Source of the DNA: Clostridia bacterium
GTDB taxonomy: Bacteria > Bacillota > Clostridia > UBA1381
Reading direction: 5' to 3'
Length of the DNA stretch: 34,127 bases
NCBI GenBank assembly: GCA_017935675.1
Contig: JAGBHE010000089.1
Location: 1-34,127 of the forward strand
Shown: positions 24,138 through 30,880 of the stretch, piece after piece
Layout: each line of letters opens with the position of its first letter
Numbering within the stretch: position 1 is the first letter of the stretch
Made by a program: the position numbers and the translations under genes
Notes under the pieces: generated by a model
Seen by the model: the letters and a program-made list of their open reading frames with translations, nothing else
What the model was told of the DNA's origin: nothing
Database searches by the model: none

Positions 24138-24182
24138 GAGGGTGCGGCCAAATGAAATATTTATTCATTTGGCTGCACCCTC
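24138..24182 (+). promoter_or_regulatory. Long conserved hairpin after small peptide 2
   Basis: Arms 24138-24156 and 24164-24182 form the same 19-bp stem as at 23669. At stem position 12 an A-U pair in copy 1 is replaced here by C-G. This compensatory change supports selection on RNA structure. Confidence 0.75.
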
Positions 24183-24210
24183 GCGGCTTTATATGTAAGG
24201 AAGTGTATAA

Positions 24211-24666
24211 ATGAATTTCAGCATTACACGGGTTGTGACACGTAGATTTACAGAATTATTTTTATCATGTACAATAATTTCGTCAATCGTTACAGTATTA
24301 AATATTCTTGGGTTTTTAAGCAACAAAAATGACCTTTTGCTTGGAACACTTTGCGGAACAGCGGTTTTCGTATGTATAAATGTGAGAATGTTAAGGTATT
24401 ATTATTTTGATTTAAACGGCAATATTGTTTATTTTGTTGCCAATATAGCGGCGTACCTGATTTTTACCGCCGTATGCTTATTGATATACAGGTTTTGCTC
24501 AAGCGCAGCTTACGCCTGGCTCTTTGGTATAACAAAATTCGGGAGATATACAAATGCGGAGCTTGAAACCTTCCGCTGCGCTTTAATATTTCACGGTATC
24601 GGTTTTTTGATGAATTTTCTTGCGCCGTGGGGTATGAAGGAAATACTGAAGCTAAAACATGAGTAA
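24211..24666 (+). CDS. Hypothetical membrane protein, about four transmembrane segments
   Basis: No family was recognised for this 151-aa protein. Hydrophobic segments lie at about residues 15-37, 42-60, 70-92 and 122-140, with a basic N-terminus and C-terminus. AAGGAAG precedes ATG 24211. It lies between the small peptides and an HPr-kinase-like gene, so a role in export or immunity for the peptides is possible but is inference only. Confidence 0.7.
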   Translation: MNFSITRVVTRRFTELFLSCTIISSIVTVLNILGFLSNKNDLLLGTLCGTAVFVCINVRMLRYYYFDLNGNIVYFVANIAAYLIFTAVCLLIYRFCSSAAYAWLFGITKFGRYTNAELETFRCALIFHGIGFLMNFLAPWGMKEILKLKHE

Positions 24667-24684
24667 TAAAACAGGGAGATTTAT

Positions 24685-25377
24685 ATGTTTACCGTTCGTC
24701 TTGCCGAGCTTAATATTATGATAGATAACAAATACGGTTATATAGAAAAGATGTGTGCCGGTTATATTACCGACCGGCCGCCGGATTTTTCGGTGTCGGT
24801 TTCGGCGCCGGAAATAACAGCGGAGGGCAGCGGAGACAGCCTTAGCATGGGCTATCTCGAAAGTCTTGCCGTTTATCGCAAAATTGCGGAGAAAATTTTA
24901 TGTTATGACGGCTTTTTGCTCCACGGCGTTGTAATTGACGTTGAAGGTGTGGGAATTGCATTTTTAGCAAAAAGCGGCATAGGAAAGAGCACTCATGCAA
25001 GGCTGTGGCGGGAGCTTTTAGGCAGCAGGATGACTGTGATAAACGGCGATAAGCCCCTTGTGCGGATAATAGGCGGTAAAATCTTCGCCTGCGGCACACC
25101 GTGGGCAGGAAAGGAAAATCTGCACACCAACGCAAAAACGGAGCTGAAGAAGGTGTGCTTTATAGAGCGTTCCGATAAAAACGAATGTATTAAGCTTGAT
25201 AAAGACAAGGTTTTTGAACGGCTTATAAATCAAATATACCTCCCCGAAAAGACAAAATTTTTTTTAAAAACGCTTGATTTGATAAATACATTGACCGAAA
25301 AAACAGAATTTTATTTGATAAAATGCAATACCGATATAAGCGCCGCAAAAACAGCTTACAAAGGTCTGAAATTATGA
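24685..25377 (+). CDS. HPr kinase/phosphorylase-like protein
   Basis: This 230-aa protein has the C-terminal kinase fold of HPr kinase. FLLHGVVID (His80) leads into the P-loop AKSGIGKST (about 96-103), then HARLW and VINGDKPLV (Asp122). It lacks the HPr-kinase N-terminal domain and lies outside any PTS context. Such HPrK-like proteins occur in ribosomal-peptide clusters, for example as kinases of lasso peptides. Proximity to two precursor-like peptides and a signal peptidase suggests a maturation role (inference). Its stop overlaps the next start (ATGA). Confidence 0.85.
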   Translation: MFTVRLAELNIMIDNKYGYIEKMCAGYITDRPPDFSVSVSAPEITAEGSGDSLSMGYLESLAVYRKIAEKILCYDGFLLHGVVIDVEGVGIAFLAKSGIGKSTHARLWRELLGSRMTVINGDKPLVRIIGGKIFACGTPWAGKENLHTNAKTELKKVCFIERSDKNECIKLDKDKVFERLINQIYLPEKTKFFLKTLDLINTLTEKTEFYLIKCNTDISAAKTAYKGLKL

Positions 25378-25927
25378 ATAATATAGAAAACGAATTAAAG
25401 GAAAAGGGTATTTATATAGGAAAAACACAGGGCGACAGTATGCAGCCCATGCTAAAGGAGGGCAGAGACACGGTCATTATCGTACCGCCTGTATTCCCTC
25501 TGAAAAAATATGACGTTCCCGTTTACCGCCGCGGCGGGCACTATACCATGCACAGGATAGTCAAGGCTACAAAGCGTGGTTATGTAATATGCGGTGACAA
25601 TCGAACACATCTTGAAAAAGATATAACTAAAAGCAAGATGTCCCCCGCCTCTATAGGCGGCGGATTCCACTTACTTTTTTCAGTAGGGGTACAATCCCCC
25701 ACTGAAACGTTGAATGACGGGGCTTTGCCCCTTATTGAACGGACAAGGATATTATCGGCGTTTTGAGCGCTTTTTACCATAACGGAAATTATATAAGCTG
25801 CACCGATGAAAGCTATAGAAAATATGCTTCATCGGTTTGCCGCAGCCTGAAAATACGCCGAATAAAAAATGTTTTCAGACAGATTATCGGAAAAATAAAA
25901 AACAGAAGGATGAATGAAAATTTTTAA
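25374..25927 (+). pseudogene. S26-type signal peptidase gene interrupted by a repeat insertion
   Basis: The intact part (from ATG 25374) carries the S26 motifs GDSMQPML (catalytic Ser), HYTMHRIVK (His in place of the Lys of classical signal peptidase I, as in SipW/ER-type enzymes) and ICGDNRTH. At 25621 the frame runs into the 119-bp structured repeat and ends at 25766. Reading on after 25748 in another frame restores a sensible tail that begins KDIIGVLSAFYHNGNY and ends RMNENF at 25927. GATAT occurs on both sides of the insert (25620-25624 and 25748-25752). The disrupted product would be 130 aa with an aberrant C-terminus, and catalytic motifs are kept, so residual function is possible. Confidence 0.75.
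25621..25739 (+). repeat. Structured interspersed repeat, copy B (in the peptidase gene)
   Basis: This 119-bp element runs from ATATAACTAAAAG to TTATTGAA. It predicts three hairpins: CCGCC/GGCGG, CAGT-GGGG/CCCC-ACTG and GGGGC/GCCCC. Its copies are at 23898, 27762 (inverted) and 25944 (partial, inverted). It has no obvious terminal inverted repeats and no coding capacity of its own. Confidence 0.8.
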
Positions 25928-25943
25928 AGAGAAATTCTGAAAT

Positions 25944-25992
25944 GGGACCCGCCGCCTAAGAGGCGGGGACATCTGTGCGTAGGTTATATCTT
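25944..25992 (-). repeat. Structured interspersed repeat, partial copy D
   Basis: The minus strand here matches the first hairpin part of the element (GATATAAC, then ATGTCCCCGCC, then GGCGGCGGGT), with several changes in between. It follows the severed tail of the peptidase gene. Confidence 0.6.
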
Positions 25993-26040
25993 TTGAAGTG
26001 TCAAACTCGGGATTCAAGAAAATATTGTGCATAATATGGA

Positions 26041-26069
26041 TTGTATTTTGAGAAATTCTGTGATATAAT
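26041..26069 (+). promoter_or_regulatory. Promoter of the AlbA_2 protein gene
   Basis: TTGTAT (26041-26046) and TATAAT (26064-26069) are 17 bp apart, 35 bp upstream of ATG 26105. Confidence 0.7.
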
Positions 26070-26104
26070 ATAAGAGAAGTTTTTTTATGTCAGGAGTGAA
26101 AACG

Positions 26105-27526
26105 ATGCCTGAAAAACAAAATATTGAGTGGAAATCCGAATGGAAAGATGAGCAATTAAAATGGATTTGCGGATTTGCGAATGCACAAGGCGGAAAAATT
26201 TATATCGGTAAATCTGACGATGGCTCAATAACAGGGATTAAGAACTCAAAAAAACTTCTTGAGGACATTCCTAATAAGATAAAGAATAGTATGGGAATAA
26301 TTACAGAAGTTAACTTGAATGAAGAGAATGGGAAGGAATATATAGAAATTATTGTTGAGCCATATACTTTCCCTATAAGTTATTATGGTCAGTACTATTA
26401 TAGAAGTGGAAGCACGAATCAACTTCTTACAGGAATAGCATTGCAGGAATTTCTAAATAGAAAAAGCGGAGTAACATGGGATGCTTCTCCTGTGCCTAAT
26501 ATTTCAATCAATGACTTAAGTGAAAATGCGATAAGTTTATTTAAAGAACGTGCAGCCCGAAAAAAGAGAATTGATAACGCAATATTAGAAGATAGTAATG
26601 CAGTTATTATGAATAATCTTCGATTGTACAATAATGGTTATTTAAATCAAGCTGCGATACTGCTTTTTCATGATAAACCGGAAAAATATATCAATGGAGC
26701 ATATATCAAGATAGGTTTTTTTGAAACGGATACAGATTTGAGATTTCAAGATGAAGTTCACGGTTCATTGATTGAACAAGTTGATAAAGCTGTTGAACTG
26801 TTGAAACTCAAATATATGAAGGCTTGGATTTCTTACGAAGGGATACAGAGAGTTGAAACATATCCTTATCCGGACGAAGCATTAAGAGAAGCAATTTTTA
26901 ATGCAGTAGTCCATAAGAAATATTCAAGCGGTATACCAATTCAGATAAGTGTTTATTCTGATAAAATGTATATATACAATAACGGAAAACTTCCGGAAGA
27001 GTGGACAATAGAGAAACTCTATTCGAAACATCCGTCACAACCATACAATCCGTTAATTGCTTACACATTTTTTATTGCCGGATATATAGAAAGTTGGGGA
27101 AGAGGAATTGGGAAAATTTGTGAAGCATGCATGCAAGCAGGATTGCCCAAGCCTGTATATGAAATAGATGCGACAGGAATTATGCTTCAGTTTAAAGCTG
27201 TTGTAGATTGGGACGGAAATAAAGTAGAGTATGATGATAATGGAAATAAAATTAATAATACCCCCCAAGTCACCCCCCAAGTCACCCCCCAAGTCGATAT
27301 TCGATTCAAGCAATTAATGGAAATATGTATTGAACCAAAAAGTCGTGAAGAAATGCAATCGGCGATGAAGTTAAAAGATAAAAAGAACTTTGTGAAAAAC
27401 TATATCAAACCGATGATAGAAAGAGGAATGTTGGAGATGACTATACCAGAAAAACCAAATAGTCAGAATCAAAAGTATAAAACAAGTGATATGTATGTGA
27501 TTCAAGAAATGGTAAACGGAAAGTAA
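26105..27526 (+). CDS. AlbA_2 (Schlafen-type) domain DNA-binding regulator with HATPase-like C-terminus
   Basis: The 473-aa protein starts with an AlbA_2 domain (IEWKSEWKDEQLKWICGFANAQGGKIYIG, about 4-110). It continues with the conserved region PYPDEALREAIFNAVVHKKYSSG...IQISVYSDKMYIYNNGKLPE of the ATP-binding RecG-like family, and ends with a winged-helix segment after a linker. The linker holds TPQVTPQVTPQV, encoded by three 12-bp units, each with a run of six C (27261-27296). AGGAG lies 8 nt before ATG 26105, and an earlier in-frame ATG at 26087 lacks a site. Such proteins are regarded as transcription regulators, and some relatives occur in defence islands. Confidence 0.85.
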   Translation: MPEKQNIEWKSEWKDEQLKWICGFANAQGGKIYIGKSDDGSITGIKNSKKLLEDIPNKIKNSMGIITEVNLNEENGKEYIEIIVEPYTFPISYYGQYYYRSGSTNQLLTGIALQEFLNRKSGVTWDASPVPNISINDLSENAISLFKERAARKKRIDNAILEDSNAVIMNNLRLYNNGYLNQAAILLFHDKPEKYINGAYIKIGFFETDTDLRFQDEVHGSLIEQVDKAVELLKLKYMKAWISYEGIQRVETYPYPDEALREAIFNAVVHKKYSSGIPIQISVYSDKMYIYNNGKLPEEWTIEKLYSKHPSQPYNPLIAYTFFIAGYIESWGRGIGKICEACMQAGLPKPVYEIDATGIMLQFKAVVDWDGNKVEYDDNGNKINNTPQVTPQVTPQVDIRFKQLMEICIEPKSREEMQSAMKLKDKKNFVKNYIKPMIERGMLEMTIPEKPNSQNQKYKTSDMYVIQEMVNGK

Positions 27527-27583
27527 CACAGGGGGACGGTTCAATAAAACTTGAAAAGTCGTAACACAAGGGGACGGGTTCAA
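27524..27583. repeat. Two truncated copies of the AACACAAG repeat family
   Basis: AACACAGGGGGACGGTTCAAT starts at 27525 and overlaps the stop codon of the previous gene. AACACAAGGGGACGGGTTC starts at 27563. Both match one arm of the inverted repeat at 17656. Confidence 0.65.
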
Positions 27584-27668
27584 TCTCAATGTTATGGGTG
27601 AAAAAGCAGGATTTAACTTTTCTGAAGTGCTGAGAACCGCACTTATGGAACACCTCAATTTAAGATAA
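27583..27668 (+). pseudogene. C-terminal remnant of a HicB-family antitoxin
   Basis: The frame from about 27583 reads NLNVMGEKAGFNFSEVLRTA then LMEHLNLR and stops at 27668. This matches the C-terminal ribbon-helix-helix end of HicB-type antitoxins. The N-terminal part and the HicA toxin are missing, cut off by the dispersed repeat at 27563. Without a promoter or ribosome site it is presumably dead. Confidence 0.5.
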
Positions 27669-27677
27669 ACAGAGCAG

Positions 27678-27761
27678 CAGATATAAAAACAGAAACAAGG
27701 CTCAAAAGCTTGCTGATGCGGATTTTGATGAATACATCAAAAAATCATGGGCGAGCAGTAA
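27678..27761 (+). pseudogene. Rearranged fragment of the 264-aa gene (18701)
   Basis: Bases 27678-27761 copy 19294-19328 joined to the last part of that gene (from about 19446 to its stop). The roughly 117 bp between are deleted. The joint lies at AAGCTT, which occurs at both breakpoints in the intact gene. One A is also lost from the A-run near the end, which shifts the frame. Confidence 0.75.
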
Positions 27762-27880
27762 TTCAATAAGGGGCTTTGCCCCGTCATTCAACGTTTCAGA
27801 GGGAGATTGTAACTCCCACTGAAAAAAGTCAGTGGAACCCGCCGCCTTAGAGGCGGGGGACATCTTACTTTTAGTTATAT
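27762..27880 (-). repeat. Structured interspersed repeat, copy C (inverted)
   Basis: This 119-bp copy lies on the minus strand, starting immediately after the fragment at 27678. The middle stem has GGGAG/CTCCC where other copies have GGGG/CCCC, so pairing is kept by compensatory change. Confidence 0.8.
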
Positions 27881-27934
27881 TTTTTCGTTTTATACAAAAC
27901 TCGTCAGAATGCAAAAACAATAAAACAACATTTT

Positions 27935-27981
27935 AACACAAGGGGATTTTTTTAAGCTTTCTTGAGCTGTCCCCTTGTGTT
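27935..27981. terminator. Inverted repeat of the AACACAAG family, likely terminator
   Basis: AACACAAGGGGA (27935-27946) pairs with TCCCCTTGTGTT (27970-27981). The loop is T-rich, and CTTT follows. Bases 27982-28141 are A/T-rich and show no gene. Confidence 0.65.
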
Positions 27982-28141
27982 CTTTAGATGTACGATTATT
28001 TTATAAAAATTACAATTATTACGTCATTAATTCAAGCATTAATGTAAAAAATATCCATTAATTTACGCAGAATTTTTGGCGAAATTATACATTTTTTATG
28101 CATAATTTTGTCATAAGATTACAATTTTTTTCATCATATAT

Positions 28142-28170
28142 TTACATTGGCAATATTAGTGTGTTATACT
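28142..28170 (+). promoter_or_regulatory. Promoter of the secreted-protein operon
   Basis: TTACAT (28142-28147) and TATACT (28165-28170) are 17 bp apart, with TGT before the -10 (extended -10). Confidence 0.65.
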
Positions 28171-28217
28171 GATAATGACAAAATATTTTAATTATTCAAT
28201 AAAGGTGGTAATTTGCA

Positions 28218-29786
28218 ATGGGGAAAAAACTATACGCAATAATTATTGCTGTATTTCTGCTAAGTATTCAGGTAATGACATATGCGGAAGGCACAATTGA
28301 ATGTACTTCACATGTCGATGAAAGAAACGTTACAATTACAGGCAAGATAAGCGGTGTGACAGAGAGTAAAATGGTATCGTTGCTGGTTGGAGATATAGAT
28401 AATATCATATATATTGCTCAGAAAACGACTGCTGATGACGGAAGCTTTTCATTTGAATTTACTCTGCCGAAGCGCCTGGCATATGGTCAATATAATTACA
28501 AGGTCGGCGCGAACGGCGATATTGCAACGTATAACGGTATTATCATTTATTCCGAGCCCGTTATATCTACGGAGAAGATGTTCGTTAATGCGGATGTTAA
28601 TATATCAATCAATAATTTTATTCCGAAAATTGAGGGTACATTGTACTGCCTTGCTGGGAAAAGTGTAACATTTAATATTATGAATACAACTGACCAATCT
28701 GTTATTGCAAGTGACGTGATTACGGTTCTTGATAATGTATATGAGTTATCATATTCGCTGCCAAGTCTTTTGTATAAAAAAAATTATACTGTATCATTGA
28801 GCTGTACAGACGGCGAAGCAACACTTGTTTCTATGAATATTGAATTGTCATCATCAACCGTTCTTGTATCATTGTCGGGAACTGCGGAAACTGCTGACAA
28901 TGTCAGAATAAATGCTCAGCTGCAAAGCGTGAATACAGGGCTGGTAGACAAAAGCACAACCTTTACCGGAAGAAAAAGCATATCAACAACCATCCCGAAT
29001 GTTGTTGCAAGCACATCATACAAGCTGTCTGCTCAGGGCTATGAGACCATTAAGGAGACAGTTTCAAAGCCGGCTCCTGAAGGTTCATATCCCGCTGCAG
29101 AGGATTCATGTATACTTTCAGGCGATACAGGAGGCAGTTGTGCGTACTACCGGTACTTCCCAAAATATAACGGTGTTTATTACTTTGAATTGAATGACGG
29201 TCTTTCTGTTGATATTTATAAAAACGGGATAAGAACAGCTATAGGGGCAGAACAATACGAAATGAATACAAAAGATACATATTTGATTTGCATAAATCCG
29301 GAATACTCAACTGCTTATACCTTGACAATTAAGAATCCGATAACCGGAAATAAGCTTTTCCGGACTATGTTCAACAATAAAATGTATTATGCAGACGCGG
29401 AAAATTCGGGAATGATGTTTGCTGACGGAATAATCGCTGCTCCTTTAAAGTCTCTGTGGATAAGTGCAGGTGAAGAAGCGTTGTATTTTGCTTCTGAAGA
29501 CAGGATATACAAATACTGTGACGGAAAAAGCACAGTACTTCTTGATAATGTTTCACCGTGGTATATGACATATAATGACGGCTATGTATATTTTGCCGAC
29601 TGGAAAAACAGCGGCAGACTGTGCAGATATAATGTTTCCGGAACAGAGGATATTGAGATTATATGCTATGACAGCTGCAGTGATATAAGAGTAACTGATA
29701 CAGAAATTTTTTACACTGACAATACAAAAGCCGACGCAAGTTGTTCAATTTTAAAAACTGATTTGGAGCAGGAGGATTTACAATGA
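28218..29786 (+). CDS. Secreted protein with Ig-like repeats and a C-terminal DUF5050-like propeller part
   Basis: The 522-aa protein has a signal peptide (hydrophobic 5-20, cleavage probably after TYA at about 23). About 250 residues of beta-sandwich-like repeats follow (VDERNVTITGKISGV and VNISINNFIPKIEGT type). A middle segment comes next. The C-terminal part has short blades such as NKMYYADAENSGMMF, EEALYFASEDRIYKY and DGYVYFADWKNSGRLCRYN, like DUF5050/beta-propeller proteins. AAAGGTGG precedes ATG 28218. Its stop overlaps the next start (ATGA), so it forms an operon with the two following secreted proteins. Function unknown. Confidence 0.8.
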   Translation: MGKKLYAIIIAVFLLSIQVMTYAEGTIECTSHVDERNVTITGKISGVTESKMVSLLVGDIDNIIYIAQKTTADDGSFSFEFTLPKRLAYGQYNYKVGANGDIATYNGIIIYSEPVISTEKMFVNADVNISINNFIPKIEGTLYCLAGKSVTFNIMNTTDQSVIASDVITVLDNVYELSYSLPSLLYKKNYTVSLSCTDGEATLVSMNIELSSSTVLVSLSGTAETADNVRINAQLQSVNTGLVDKSTTFTGRKSISTTIPNVVASTSYKLSAQGYETIKETVSKPAPEGSYPAAEDSCILSGDTGGSCAYYRYFPKYNGVYYFELNDGLSVDIYKNGIRTAIGAEQYEMNTKDTYLICINPEYSTAYTLTIKNPITGNKLFRTMFNNKMYYADAENSGMMFADGIIAAPLKSLWISAGEEALYFASEDRIYKYCDGKSTVLLDNVSPWYMTYNDGYVYFADWKNSGRLCRYNVSGTEDIEIICYDSCSDIRVTDTEIFYTDNTKADASCSILKTDLEQEDLQ

Positions 29787-30880
29787 AAAAGAAAATAACA
29801 GCAGCAGCCTTGATTTTTTTGTTAGCAGCAGGAGTTACGGGCTATGCCGCACTTAAAAGCGAGGGAATTTTGACAAAACCGTTTGAGATTTCAGAAGCAG
29901 AACTGGGATCTGCAATTGATACTGAAAGCAATGGCTTTGCAGAGGTTTACAGCAGGATACAAAATACTTCGGAAAATGATGAGGCTGCATATCTTGCTTT
30001 TTACAGTTATATATATACATTGAATAAGAACAAAGCCTCTGCAGACGAGTCGGAATATTTAAATAATATGATACTTTCCGGCTTTGATATCAGCAGGATT
30101 ACCGGAATATATGATTTTGTTTCAGATACTAAATACGATATCGAGCTTGTACAGGACATATACAATAAAGCGTCTGAAAATGACTTTGTCGGCTCCTTTT
30201 GGATTGAGGAAGCTTTTAATGCGGTTACAGAAAATGCCCACGGCGTTCTTGATACTGATGAAATAGAGGAATACATTGAAAAAGGGCTTACAATCAATGA
30301 TGTTCTGGCAGCAAATGAGTTGTCAAGACAGGGCGTGTATACAATAAATGAAATTCTTGATGAATGCACATCAGGGACAAGCTTCGGCACTGTTGCAGCT
30401 AAGGTATATATGCAAAATGCCGCAGTTAAAACAGGATCGGCTGCAAGGCTTAAGCAAAAAGCCTCTTCTGATGATATAATAAAATCGGCTGAGCTTTCAG
30501 CAATTACGGGAGATACAATGGACGCTTTTCTGGTTGACAGCAGCTTGATTGAAGAGGCTTCAGAAGAAGTCAAAGCAGGGCTTGCGGCAAAAACCATCAG
30601 TCAGCTTGAGGCTATCGGAATAACAGATCCTGACAAATCGGAAAAAAGCATAAATTATGATCTTATAAGCCTTGCCCTCGGGAACGGAATAACGAATGAT
30701 GAAATAGATAAATATCTTGCCGAGGGATATGAGGATATAGATATTCTGAATGCTTCGGAATATGTTAAAGCCCTCGGCTGTACAATGGAGGAAGGCTTCC
30801 GGGAGCTTTACAAAGAGGGATATCTTGTAGGTAACTGCACAGATAAGTATTTTGCGGAAACGGAGGCGGACGGGCAATGA
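29783..30880 (+). CDS. Hypothetical exported helical protein with internal repeats
   Basis: No family was recognised for this 365-aa protein. An N-terminal signal or anchor (ITAAALIFLLAAGVTGYAA) precedes an acidic, all-helical region. Two segments resemble each other: DEIEEYIEKGLTINDVLAANEL (about 153-175) and DEIDKYLAEGYEDIDILNASEY (near 315), each followed by a short second helix. It starts within the previous stop (ATGA) and ends in the same overlap with the next gene, so the three are translationally coupled. It may be a partner or chaperone of the large protein downstream (inference). Confidence 0.75.
   Translation: MKKKITAAALIFLLAAGVTGYAALKSEGILTKPFEISEAELGSAIDTESNGFAEVYSRIQNTSENDEAAYLAFYSYIYTLNKNKASADESEYLNNMILSGFDISRITGIYDFVSDTKYDIELVQDIYNKASENDFVGSFWIEEAFNAVTENAHGVLDTDEIEEYIEKGLTINDVLAANELSRQGVYTINEILDECTSGTSFGTVAAKVYMQNAAVKTGSAARLKQKASSDDIIKSAELSAITGDTMDAFLVDSSLIEEASEEVKAGLAAKTISQLEAIGITDPDKSEKSINYDLISLALGNGITNDEIDKYLAEGYEDIDILNASEYVKALGCTMEEGFRELYKEGYLVGNCTDKYFAETEADGQ

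Noticed and set aside
24685..25377. True HPr kinase controlling carbon catabolite repression
   Set aside because: The N-terminal HPrK domain is missing and the neighbours are small peptides and a signal peptidase, not PTS genes.
27261..27296. Possible CRISPR-like repeats
   Set aside because: The three 12-bp units have no spacers and encode TPQV in frame inside a gene.
30007..30597. 196-aa minus-strand reading frame
   Set aside because: It is antisense to the exported helical protein. Its Ser-rich composition is what antisense of acidic helical coding DNA gives.
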